The notes under the pieces: model-generated
What the model saw: only the letters and a program-made list of their open reading frames with translations
What the model was told of the DNA's origin: nothing
The model's database searches: none
Made by a program: the position numbers and the translations under genes
Shown: piece after piece, positions 32,747 to 43,632 of the stretch
How positions within the stretch are numbered: position 1 is the first letter of the stretch
Layout: every line of letters starts with the position of its first letter
Origin: Haliotis asinina
Lineage: Eukaryota > Mollusca > Gastropoda > Lepetellida > Haliotidae
Length of the DNA: 64,000 nt
Direction of reading: 5' to 3'
Assembly: GCF_037392515.1 (NCBI RefSeq)
Contig: NW_027133896.1
Coordinates: 1-64,000 of the forward strand

Positions 32747-32885
32747 ATATGGTAGCCTACTGGTTACAGCGTTAAGCGTTGGCTCGTCATGCTGAAGGCC
32801 CGGGTTGGATTCCCCTCGTGTGAAGCGCTTTTCTCGTGTCCGCCGCCGTGATATTGCTGGAATATTACTACAGGCGACGGTGGTC
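32747..32885 (+). repeat. tRNA-derived SINE
   Basis: GGTAGCCTACTGGTTACAGC head, GGGTTGGATTCCCCTCGTGT, GTGATATTGCTGGAATATTA body; the tail is lost. Confidence 0.8.
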
Positions 32886-34024
32886 AGGGGTCAGGGAGTT
32901 CGAACCTCCTTAACCCCACTTGCTCCGCCAACGCAAAAAACAACAATCTTGTGGTCATAAGTCATTTCAAAAGGAGCATCCGCAAAAATAATCTACATGG
33001 GCGTTCTTGTGGGTAGTTCTACGCTGAGCTCGTTACCATGGTTACAGCAGAGACCATCTATTATACGGCCTCTGGTTACAGGCTTGCCTGTCCGTTTGCT
33101 GACAACTCCCCTGCCGTCGACAAGAGTGTGTATAATGTTACGAGTTTTATGGCTCCATTCACAGGTCGTATTGCTTGTTTGATACCACATCCCGCCCTAA
33201 TCCGGCAGTTGTGGAAAACCCATTCTTATCCCGGCAAATAGTCCACAGTCATCTAACCATACAACACATATGGTCTTTGATTGAACTAAACAGCACTCGG
33301 CATGTCGAAGAAGACCAACGCTCGCGACCTCGCTTCCTCCAACGAGAAAGGTTGCACCGCGCCAGTTTCACGGGACCCACGATTGTGACGTGATAACGCT
33401 TAACTCTGGTGTTCCTTACCTGACACCGACACTCGTGCACCGACCCAGGCAGCTTCGGCAAACATGTCATCGCAGTGCTGTTGACATACGTGGTCTTGAT
33501 GAATAATGTCCGTATTAGCAAGGTTTTACAATATGACAGCACGGTGCCTGTGGTGCAATCCCCAACGTCTAGGATTAAACAACATAAACACTAAGGAATT
33601 TATTTCGGAGCAGGCGGAGAAAGATATGTTATACATGATCTGGGCTATCAATGCTTGTGGCGTAATGCGTTGTCAGGGCACGTGCGATACGTAAAATCTC
33701 GTCCGGAGTGAATAAGGAGAACTGAAGAGTTTTCAATAGTCTTTGCACCGTGCCATGGGCATCTCTAAGCCCATACTACCGTGGCTACCGAGATATATGT
33801 GCGATACGGACATCAACAATCACTTCCATATGTAATGCCGAAATTGATCTATACCTGAATTTGACGGTAAGAGTGAATTATCGACTGAAAGTACCTGCGT
33901 CATGTTGTGCATGAGCAATCGTGTGACCAGATTGTCCGTTTGCAGGCTGCCGGCTCAATACAGCCCAGGATCAGGTTTTAGTTTAGAAACACACATTTAC
34001 TCTGCACATAGAACTAGGGGTAAT

Positions 34025-34112
34025 GAAACTGAAAGTTGAAGACCCGTGCTCAATTTTCACACATGGGTAAAATGTGTGAAACCCATTTCTAGTTTCACCT
34101 GTATTTGTTTCC
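34025..34112 (+). repeat. tRNA-derived SINE fragment
   Basis: GAAGACCCGTGCTCAATTTT, ACATGGGTAAAATGTGTGAA and CCCATTTCTAG are the SINE centre; both ends are gone. Confidence 0.6.
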
Positions 34113-34318
34113 CTGTTCCAACTACTGCGCTTACTCTGAAAGATGCTAACAAAATCAATGACTACAAGATGCGCATTATCTGTGTTCTGTTGTAAACAGG
34201 CTACAGCTGAGATGAACTAAGAACACCGAAACTTGTATTCATAGGGCTTCCGGTAATCCGCGCCTTTTGGTCGTGATTTATTTGTGAAGGATACGACAGG
34301 ATCAAAGGGCAGTCGTTG

Positions 34319-34744
34319 TTACAGCTTACAAACAAAGCACAAGTGTTTCCATGGCTTCAGTTCAGGACTAGTTCTAGTTGCATTGTTCGAACAATTACGT
34401 ATTGTTGTTAAACGCATTTTACCGATTGACTGATAATACAGCTTGTTCAGCTCGACCTGAGCTATACATATGCATGACCCGTGAGGCCACATGACACAAG
34501 CGGAATGTCCAGTTAGCATTAAATAGGGGAGCAGAAATTGCTTCTCGTTGCCTACAAGCTCGTGTTGGAACATAAAACGGTCTGTCGCTACTTTTTCAAA
34601 CAAAGTTAGGACACTGCTGACGATTTCTCGACACTGAGGTGTCAAACGTCGACCTTGTCGCGGTTGTTCAGACATGTTGGTGCACCCCTCACAGTAATAG
34701 ACCATACCAGTTGTGACACGGTCATGCAATGCATTGGTATTCAC
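34319..34744 (-). CDS. Unrecognised open frame, 141 residues
   Basis: The frame reads MNTNALHDRVTTGMV at its start and contains RRLTPQCREIVSSVLTLFEK. That segment faintly resembles the first helix of some invertebrate transposase N-termini, which begin with an R-L-...-R-.-I-..-V-..-F pattern. No splice, repeat or domain support was found, so it may be a transposon remnant or a chance frame. The flanks 32890-34020 and 34113-34318 show nothing else. Confidence 0.2.
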   Translation of the reverse strand: MNTNALHDRVTTGMVYYCEGCTNMSEQPRQGRRLTPQCREIVSSVLTLFEKVATDRFMFQHELVGNEKQFLLPYLMLTGHSACVMWPHGSCICIAQVELNKLYYQSIGKMRLTTIRNCSNNATRTSPELKPWKHLCFVCKL

Positions 34745-35052
34745 TTGATCAGGTCAAGCGGGACACCGACTTGTGATATAGCAGGGAACACTTTCTAACT
34801 GTTACCTTAACTGGCTAATGATAGAATGGGCGGGACTTGAGGTGCACATAGCACTGAACAGTATTTGACACTATGTTGTTTTTGTTTGTTTGTTTTGTTA
34901 AAGTGATTAATGTTGACTCTTTTTTTCAGAGAATTCACTCACATGGGAAGGTGTAGTGCTATCTGTGTGACGTTATGTCATGTGACTCGGGTAACGGTAT
35001 TGTGGCTGGATGCCCGGTTCTTGTGTTTACGACTGGAAAATCGTGGTGTTTC

Positions 35053-35225
35053 AGTGAGTGAGTGAGTGAGTGAGTGAGTGAGTGAGTGAGTGACTTACGT
35101 TTAACGCCGTTTTTAGCAATATTCAAGCAATGCCACGGCTGGGGACGCCTGAAGTGGGCTTCACACACATTGTACCCATGTGGTGAATCGAGCTCTTCTA
35201 CCATTAGAGTTACATACCACCCAAA
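35053..35225 (-). repeat. tRNA-derived SINE, minus orientation, with expanded GAGT tail
   Basis: About ten GTGA/GAGT units (the complement of the ACTC tail) lead into GTTTAACGCCGTTTTTAGCA, AATGCCACGGCTGGGGACGC and GTACCCATGTGG. The tail has grown into a small microsatellite. Confidence 0.8.
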
Positions 35226-35819
35226 TGGAGTTTTGGAAGATGTTCGACGCATTAACACCTAAGACATCCTTATTCTTGCAAGACAAAAGCTATCGCAAAA
35301 TATAACAACTTTCATACTTGAAACTATTAAGGATGTAGCTACCATATAATCTCACTATCACTACAGAGAGAAAGAGGTAGGAGCGGTCGTCTCAAAAGCA
35401 AAACCTGGACGGGTGAAGCAAACAATTGTTGGGGTCGGACTGGGGGTATATATAATCAAGTCTGAACAAGCGCTCGAAATAATCGCCGGCCCGGAGGCCC
35501 AGCACCAGTTGTTATCGTAAGGGGCCGACAGTTTCAAATATCTGCAGGCCCTTGTGGCCTTCAGTAATTATCCGTCTTTATATCAGCTGGAATCCTTCCT
35601 GTACGACCCATCATGTTACGATAACATACAGGTTCATTTCCTGGTATTTCAGACCTTTGCGCATAGGAATGACAAATTCTTTCTAGCTGCGTCATAGGTT
35701 TCGCTAACTGATTTTGTAGAAACAGTGTGCAATTGTCACAATAGCTAGTGTAGTCTATTTTAATTTTATCGGTTTTTATCGACGTTGGTGGACAACGGCC
35801 AAATTAAAGCATTGCACAC

Positions 35820-36069
35820 ACTGGTCTGAACCAGACAATCCAGTGGTCAACAGCATGAACATCGTTGTGCCTAATTAGGATACGAAGGAAAGTGTCAACC
35901 AACTCAGCGAGCCCGAGGAGCACCCTCACAGGAACGCTATCACCACATGACTCCCCCCACCCCCCCATGTTACCTCCACAATCACATTGGATACGGTGCA
36001 CCAGCCTTTAAACGCCCCTCCCTACCCCCCACCCTAACCCCCTTTCCCCATTCCCCCAACACACACACA

Positions 36070-36106
<37 letters not shown>

Positions 36107-36110
36107 CTTT
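35820..36110. repeat. Second dispersed repeat fragment (-) and a (CT)n microsatellite
   Basis: 35820-35925 matches the family in reverse (GAACCAGACAATCCAGTGGT, CAACTCAGCGAGCCCGAG). A C-rich stretch with ACACACAC and a (CT)n run follows at about 36060-36108. Confidence 0.7.
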
Positions 36111-37639
36111 TGTTGTATCTTCCTACGCTAGGAGAAAGAAATATTTTTCTAATTCGAATATCACAAGAAAAAAAGTTATACAAATCACCCGCTGTGTTAT
36201 GCAGCTCAGTAATTCACTCACTCACATCTGCAGACATAATTGTACCATTGGTGGTGCACTGATCCAAACGCACATTACATCGACATTAATTGTACAGTTG
36301 ACTGAAAACATAACACTGTGACAGCTGTCAAGGTAGTAACTGTGAAACAGGTATATCATTAATAAAGATACAAGTGATGAGGTATCCTAGCAACAGTATC
36401 ACGAGATAACAACAGGTGTGCGGTTGTAACATGTCCTAACAGCAATAACATCGGTAACAGTGACAAGACTGGAAATTGGATTTAAAACAGTTTGTATCAA
36501 TACGTCATAGAATCATGTCACGTGGCGAACAACACATCAATATGTCTGTTTCCATTTACATCCCAGTAGAAACACAGTTTTAAGAACGATGCTCGTAAAT
36601 TGTCCACATTATTTGGTATATTACACAAGAGATTAACTGAGTAGTGATTAACATTGGATAGGCCTGGGAGATATTTTAATTTTGATTTAAACATATCTTT
36701 TCAAGAGAATGGATTGGTTACAAGCTATTCCAACTTTGAGACACCCGCTCCTTTTTACGGTGCTTACATGCAAAAGTGAAGCAAAGTGTATGTACAGGGA
36801 TAGAAAGGTATATACAATAATACATTCAAATGAAAGTAATACGTTCAATACACTAATTATTTAGATCATAAACATATCAAAGTTGATGAACCGTTTGGAG
36901 TTTGATATATATCTTTGAACTTCTTTAAAAATCTGTTTATTGTCATTGAACATAAGATCTGCACTGCCAGTACCTCTAGGTTTATTTGTGCTCTAATGCT
37001 ACAAATTTTGCCAACATTTTGAAACATTTCCCGTCTGATATTACAATACAAAGAACATTCCATGAAATAATGAGAATTTTCACAGGTAAACTTCCAACTA
37101 CATTCTGGGTTCTCAATGAGATCGATCCTACACAGATCACCATTTAATCTACTATTTGAATATCTTAGCTGGGTATGAATTACATTGAGTTTTCTATTAC
37201 CAAACGAGAAATATTCTGTTGCTTCTGGCTTACGCGAGCTTACAGGCGATGTCAAACTTTTAAGGGAATCTGATTCTCTAACATATTAGGGGAGATAATT
37301 CCACAGTTGTGAAGATGAAGGGAAGAACGATTGGGTGTAGAGACTTGTGCAGGAATAGGACAGGGAAATATCACATATGTTTCTATATTTTGTCCTGGAT
37401 TCAACAGTGTGGGCCTGTGATTTATGGATGAAAATCCCATTGATGTATCATCTGTGAACAAGCGTGCAGCACAATCTAGTTCATCGGCAATTTCATTAAC
37501 ATATACCTTTGGGAATGACAGCATGTAGATTTTGTTCCTTCCTTTATTACTGAATTTCCCCACAGGTTAAATGCAATTATGAACGAGGGTGGCACGGCGG
37601 TATCGCCAATAGCCATAAATACTACAAGTATATTCTCTG

Positions 37640-38060
37640 TTTAAGACAGTTTTCCAAACCCCAAACTGAATTTTACCTCTCTGTTATAACCATAAATAAA
37701 TTCAGAACTGCTCTTGCACATTTCTGATGCAGGTCACATAAACTAGCCATTGAAACTGGCAGATATTCTGATATCCCAAGGCATGAAAGACTATGTAATG
37801 TCTGTAACACTGGATACGTCGACAGTGAATATCACTTCCTGCTGACTTGTGCAACTTACGATGACCTCCGCCAAAGATACATCATACCCCTTAAATATTC
37901 TGAATTCCCAACTATGGCAAAGTCCAAAATAGTCATGTCCTCCCAACATGAATCGGGTATTAGAAACTTGGCCTGCTACAGTTTCCATGCCTCAAAACTT
38001 CGTAAAAAGAGTGATTTAGTATATCCTCCATGCTGCACAGGTAACAGCTGATATGGTCTG
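37640..38060 (+). pseudogene. LINE C-terminal fragment, plus strand, inside the minus-strand LINE
   Basis: After INKFRTALAHF, the frame with HKLAIETGRYSDIPRHERLC continues NVCNTGYVDSEYHFLLTCAT then YDDLRQRYI. This is the R.C..C....E.HFLL.C..Y..LR tail common at the end of LINE ORF2. It is a separate insertion or an inverted piece, since its strand is opposite to its surroundings. Confidence 0.8.
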
Positions 38061-39316
38061 TTACCCCGTACCTACCTCGTTGTGTAAAACTATGCATCAT
38101 TGATCACGGAATGGTATATATATATATATCCCATGCCTGGACAACATCTGTATAAATATTCTATGAATGTCGATTTTATGCATTTGTCGTACTTGCAGTC
38201 TGCCAAAGGCCTTAGAAACACCATAAAACACCATACAATAGTCTTCACGTCTATCTAGAGCTGAGCAAATATTGTTATATATTGTTATATATATTGTTAT
38301 ACGTTGTTTTGTATATACCTGTACTTTAGGTCGTAATGGCGGAATAGAGTTGATAGATCCTGATTCTTTGATTAGCCCTCACAGAACTTTCCAAAATAAA
38401 GGTTTTCTGTCTCTGCTCATCTCAGATATAAACTCATCAAGGTACGAAAAATAATGTTCCTTTGCATAACACTTCATGTTATGAACTTCATTTCGTTGTT
38501 TACGGTATGCCAGTTTATCCTCATATCAGTTAGTTAATTTTGCCTTTTTCCTTAACTTAACGTTTTCTTGATTCACGTCGTATTTCCGAATTGTACCAAG
38601 GTTTGTCACTGGGTCTAATCATTACATTTCTAGATGGAATACATTCCTTAATATACCTTCCTAGGTGATTATAAAATACATATATTGTCTCATCAATACC
38701 AGTAGTGTTTGCTATCACATGGTTCCAACCAGTATTGGTTATATATTTAGTCAGTAACTCATGGTCGCCATTACACGATGCATTTCTGCTATAACATACA
38801 GACAGAGAAATAGCTGTGTTAATGGCGACAAATGTGCTCCTGTGATCACTTATGTAGTTATGTCACTACTGAAATCGATCACGCCACTGTCAAACACGTC
38901 AACATCGTTACTAATTAATACGGGACGTAATAAAGTTCGGCTTATTCTACTAACACGTGTAGGTTCCTTACTAACATTATGAAATGCCTTTCTGTTAATA
39001 AGTTCTCTTAAATGTGAAATTTTACCTGACAAGGGGTCCTCATTCAGATCACCGATAAGCATTTTTTTAATGTAAGGTCTAATGAATTTTCTATTGACCC
39101 TTCTAGTCGCTCCCAAAAAGTCGCGTTTATGCCGGGGGTCTGTAAGCTGCACAAAGCATGATCGATTTCTGACCTAAATATATTTCTCACCAGATTGCTT
39201 TATCGATAGTGTTTTCCAAATCAAAGCGTCCTTTAAAACTCAAAACATTTTTCACATGGATCATGACACCTCCACCGAAAGCATTTCTATCTTTACGTAA
39301 AAACTTCGTGAAAACT

Positions 39317-40168
39317 ATTCCATGTTACATTTGTGCTACTGATACAGTTAAGTAACCATTCCATGTTACATTTGTGCTACTGATACAGTTCAGTAACCAT
39401 TCCACATTACATATGTGCTGTCGATACAGTTAAGTAACCATTCCACATTACATTTGTGCTGCCGATAAAGCTAAGTAACCATTCCATGTTACATTTGTGC
39501 GACTGATACAGTTCAGGAACCATTCCACGTTACATTTGTGCTGTTGATACAGTTCAGTAACCATTCCACGTTACATTTGTGCTGCTGATACAGTTCAGGA
39601 ACAATTCCACGTTACATTTGTGCTACTGATACAGTTCAGTAACCATTCCACGTTACATTTGTGCTGCTGATACAGTTCAGGAACAATTCCACGTTACATT
39701 TGTGCTACTGATACAGTTCAGTAACCATTCCACGTTACATTTGTGCTGTTGATACAGTTTAGTAACCATTCCACATTACATTTGTGCTGCCGATACAGTT
39801 CAGGAACAATTCCACGTTACATTTGTGCTACTGATACAGTTCAGGAACCATTCCATGTTACATTTGTGCTACTGATACAGTTCAGTAACCTTTCCATGTT
39901 ACATTTGTGCTACTGATACAGTTAAGTAACCGTTCCATGTTACATTTGTGCTACTGATACAGTTAAGTAACCATTCCATGTTACATTTGTGCTACTGATA
40001 CAGTTAAGGAACCATTCCGTGTTACATTTGTGCTACTGATACAGTTCAGTAACCATTCCACGTTACATTTGTGCTGCTGATACAGTTCAGTAACCATTCC
40101 ACGTTACATTTGTGCTGCTGATACAGTTCAGTAACCATTCTACGTTACATTTGTGCTGCTGATACAGT
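39317..40168 (-). repeat. 41-bp minisatellite, about 20 copies, grown from LINE coding sequence
   Basis: The unit, seen on the plus strand as ACCATTCCACGTTACATTTG plus TGCTGCTGATACAGTTCAGTA, repeats every 41 bp. On the minus strand one unit reads NCISSTNVTWNGY in one frame. The array sits exactly between the LINE endonuclease piece ending SETLL and the piece beginning RKDRNAFGGG, where such residues are expected. The array therefore seems to be a tandem amplification of the LINE's own codons. Confidence 0.85.
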
Positions 40169-40449
40169 TAAATAAGAGCGTCTCAGAGCCACAAATAATT
40201 TGGCTTTCAGATAAGCATTCATTGAAGTAAGCTAGCTTGTGCCTCACACTTCTCGTTTTGAGGTGAAGAATTTGTAAAGTTTTGTCTAATGATTGGGTTA
40301 CAGCATTATAGGGCCAAGTCTGTATCACCGGAGAGCAAAGTAATATAAATATATAACTATATATAATCAGCACGTTGGTGTTACCTAACACAGAGGATGG
40401 CACACATAATACAATCCACGCCTTACACTCCAATCTGGATATTGACAAT

Positions 40450-40940
40450 GATCAGTTGAAAAGTCTCAGAAAATAACCTAATAGATCCATATGTGATCGT
40501 TGAACGTTTGAGCTTGCTCGATGTGTGGTTCCATGAAATCTCCTGATAGCAATTCTATATTTTAATCTCAGGTCGTGATACTTTTCACAATTTAAACAGG
40601 ACGTGGACCTCGTCCTCCATAACACTGAGATCACATTGCGAACAGAGTGGTTCATATACTTGTTCATTTACGTTTTTACGTAAGTTAACATTGAAATCAT
40701 GACGAGATATTCTTCAAGTACATAAGACTCTAAACAAAGACCTATCCGAGAGAAACATGATATAGTTTTCCTGTAACAAGGACTTTATACTACTGTGATT
40801 ACATAGATAGTGCAGAGATAATATATAACTCTGCCGTTGTTTGGAAATAGTTGTAAACATGATAGAATCACCAACATTTTGGGAAAACCAAACGTGCGTA
40901 AAACCTGTGTAAAATAACAAATTTCTGAGACTTGACACTC
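40450..40940 (-). pseudogene. Second LINE remnant, ORF2 C-terminus
   Basis: The minus strand reads LRNLLFYTGFTHVWFSQNVG, then RKNVNEQVYEPLCSQCDLSV and MEDEVHVLFK, and in a neighbouring frame CEKYHDLRLKYRIAIRRFHG. This is the C-terminal region of a non-LTR ORF2 with its C..C...E.H...C tail. It ends where the endonuclease of the next LINE begins, so two LINEs lie head to tail. A single frame change is visible in the cysteine tail. Confidence 0.75.
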
Positions 40941-40979
40941 AGTTTTGCTTTCCAGCATCATCTAATGTTTTTTCACATT

Positions 40980-42565
40980 ATATAGCAACCAAGAGCGGTC
41001 TTGCACCTTGTTAAGGACAACCAAAGGCGGTTTCGCGCCTTGTAAAGGACAACCAAGAGCGATCTCGCATCTTGTTCGGGAAAAACAAAGAGCGGTCTTG
41101 CACCTTTTCAATGACAGCCAAGAGTGGCCATGCACCTTGTTAAGGACAGCCAAGAGCGGCCATGCACCTTTTCAATGACAGCCAAGAGTGGCCATGCACC
41201 TTGTTAAGGACAGCCAGGAGTGGCCTTGCACCTTGTTAAGGACAGCCAAGAGTGGCCATGCACCTTGTGAAGGACAGCCAAGAGTGGCCATGCACCTTTT
41301 CAATGACAGCCAGGAGTGGCCATGCACCTTGTTAAGGACAGCCAAGAGTGGCCATGCACCTTGTTAAGGACAGCCAAGAGTGGCCATGCACCTTGTTAAG
41401 GACAGCCAAGAGTGGCCATGCACCTTTTCAATGACAGCCAAGAGTGGCCATGCACCTTGTTAAGGACAGCCAGGAGTGGCCATGCACCTTGTTAAGGACA
41501 GCCAGGAGTGGCCATGCACCTTGTTAAGGACAGCCAAGAGTGGCCATGCACCTTTTCAATGACAGCCAAGAGTGGCCATGCACCTTGTGAAGGACAGCCA
41601 AGAGTGGCCATGCACCTTGTTAAGGACAGCCAAGAGTGGCCATGCACCTTTTCAATGACAGCCAAGAGTGGCCATGCACCTTGTGAAGGACAGCCAAGAG
41701 TGGCCATGCACCTTGTTAAGGACAGCCAGGAGTGGCCATGCACCTTGTTAAGGACAGCCAAGAGTGGCCATGCACCTTGTTAAGGACAGCCAAGAGCGGC
41801 CATGCACCTTGTTAAGGACAGCCAGGAGTGGCCATGCACCTTGTTAAGGACAGCCAAGAGCGGCCATGCACCTTGTTAAGGACAGCCAGGAGTGGCCATG
41901 CACCTTGTTAAGGACAGCCAAGAGTGGCCATGCACCTTTTCAATGACAGCCAAGAGTGGCCATGCACCTTGTGAAGGACAGCCAAGAGTGGCCATGCACC
42001 TTGTTAAGGACAGCCAAGAGTGGCCATGCACCTTTTCAATGACAGCCAAGAGTGGCCATGCACCTTGTGAAGGACAGCCAAGAGTGGCCATGCACCTTGT
42101 TAAGGACAGCCAGGAGTGGCCATGCACCTTGTTAAGGACAGCCAAGAGTGGCCATGCACCTTGTTAAGGACAGCCAAGAGCGGCCATGCACCTTGTTAAG
42201 GACAGCCAGGAGTGGCCATGCACCTTGTTAAGGACAGCCAAGAGCGGCCATGCACCTTGTTAAGGACAGCCAGGAGTGGCCATGCACCTTGTTAAGGACA
42301 GCCAAGAGTGGCCATGCACCTTGTTAAGGACAGCCAGGAGTGGCCATGCACCTTGTTAAGGACAGCCAAGAGTGGCCATGCACCTTTTCAATGACAGCCA
42401 AGAGTGGCCATGCACCTTTTCAATGACAGCCAAGAGTGGCCATGCACCTTGTTAAGGACAGCCAAGAGGGGCCATGCACCTTGTTAAGGACAGCCAGGAG
42501 TGGCCATGCACCTTGTGAAGGACAGCCAGGAGTGGCCATGCACCTTGTTAAGGACATCGCAAAGA
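40980..42565 (+). repeat. 32-bp minisatellite, about 49 copies, with 384-bp higher-order unit
   Basis: The unit is GGCCATGCACCTTGTTAAGG plus ACAGCCAAGAGT. Three variants of the centre (TTGTTAAGGA, TTTTCAATGA, TTGTGAAGGA) and AAG/AGG, AGT/AGC switches occur. The block 41492-41783 is repeated identically at 41876-42167, an offset of 384 bp or 12 units. Outer copies at both ends (before 41100 and after 42550) are more diverged, as expected for central homogenisation. Confidence 0.95.
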
Positions 42566-42984
42566 AGCTACGCCCCTTGTTAGGGATTTCTTGGAAGGGT
42601 CACGCACCCGGATATTTATCTTATACCTATCAATAATATGGACCATGTTGTACATGCTGGCTGTAGGCACATGTCCAAACTGACCACCAGCGCCGAAAAT
42701 GCATATCAGCAGCATCAACCCAAGGGCCGAAAATCCATAACAGCCGTATTGTAAAGCTACTAAACTAGAAAGGAATGAATACATGCAAACACCGGATTTC
42801 AAAATGACAGTTTTCTTTTCGCCAGCTGGTCAGGCCCACAGGCTGATATAGTAGTCTCGTGCTGATATCACTGACACAAGAATAACAGCCATGCAACAAT
42901 CACTTAATATTAAATCATTTTATGTTAGAGCGACCTCATTTCGTTATCCAAAAGAGCGGTCCTTTTCATGCCAATGTAAACGCG

Positions 42985-43125
42985 ACAGTGAGCGAGTCTG
43001 GTATTATGCCGCTTTCAGCAATGTTCCAGCGATATCATGGCAGAGTGTCACAAGAAACGGACTCACACGTTGTACCCATGTGGGGAATCGAACCCGAGTC
43101 TTCGGCGAGACCAGCGAAACCTTCA
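42985..43125 (-). repeat. tRNA-derived SINE, minus orientation
   Basis: GTGAGCGAGTCTGGTATTAT, GCCGCTTTCAGCAATGTTCC, TTGTACCCATGTGGGGAATC and GAACCCGAGTCTTCGGCGAG are in family order. Confidence 0.8.
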
Positions 43126-43382
43126 ATCACCCGTCGTCTAAAATGTATGGAAGCCATTTTGACGTTGTCATGGCAACGTGGATATTCGCCCTTTCCGTGA
43201 TAACGTTTAAAGGTCATCCCATATCCGACCCCGTTGGGATATTTCATATGCACCGTCAGCTAGACTTAGAATGAAGTGTTTGAACAAACTGAACAAAATA
43301 CTACAACTATGTTGGTTCATGTTCACCAATCACCCTTACGCGTTTTGAACGAATGATGTCATTTGATACAAAACAAACGAGG

Positions 43383-43632
43383 AGACCCGTGAAGATCCGG
43401 GGTAGAATAGGTCTTCAGCTACCCACACTTGACACTATGATGGTCGTAAGAGGCGACTAACGGGATCGGGTGGACAACTTGCTGTCTTGGTTGACACATC
43501 GGTTCCTAATTGAGCAGAACGGTGTTCATGCTGTTGATCAATGGATTGGCTTGTCCAACACGATTATATACAGACCGCCACCATACAGCTGGAATATTGC
43601 TGGGTGCGGCGTAAAACTAAACTCACTCACAA
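43383..43632 (+). repeat. Second dispersed repeat, full-length plus copy
   Basis: It runs from ACCCGTGAAGATCCGGGGTA through GGCGACTAACGGGATCGGGT and ACCATACAGCTGGAATATTG to GGCGTAAAACTAAACTCACT. The 3' end is shared with the tRNA-derived SINE, which implies a common 3' tail. Around it, 42566-42980 and 43640-45430 show no gene that I can support. Confidence 0.85.

Larger units (their letters stand above)
36866..40330 (-). pseudogene. Degraded LINE: endonuclease, linker, partial reverse transcriptase, C-terminus
   Basis: Parts in 5'-3' order on the minus strand. Endonuclease start at about 40330-40170 (LQILHLKTRSVRHKLAYFNE, IICGSETLL). Endonuclease middle at 39320-38850 (RKDRNAFGGGVMIHVKN, then KMLIGDLNEDPLSGK, PTRVSRISRTLLRPV). 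Linker at about 38610-38330 (KLAYRKQRNEVHNMKCYAKE, then DRKPLFWKV). Reverse transcriptase scrap 37550-37440 (PKVYVNEIADELDCAARLFT then DDTSMG, the FADD-type active site with T for A). C-terminus 37330-36870 (PNMLENQIPLKV, KLNVIHTQLRYSNSRLNGDL, then a cysteine/histidine tail). Stops and frame changes are many, and most of the reverse transcriptase is deleted. A 41-bp minisatellite interrupts the endonuclease, and an opposite-strand LINE fragment lies inside. The domain order suits a CR1/L2/Jockey-like non-LTR element; the clade is uncertain. Confidence 0.8.

Noticed and set aside
41492-42167. Paired identical open frames on both strands
   Set aside because: By-products of the 384-bp duplication in the 32-bp array.
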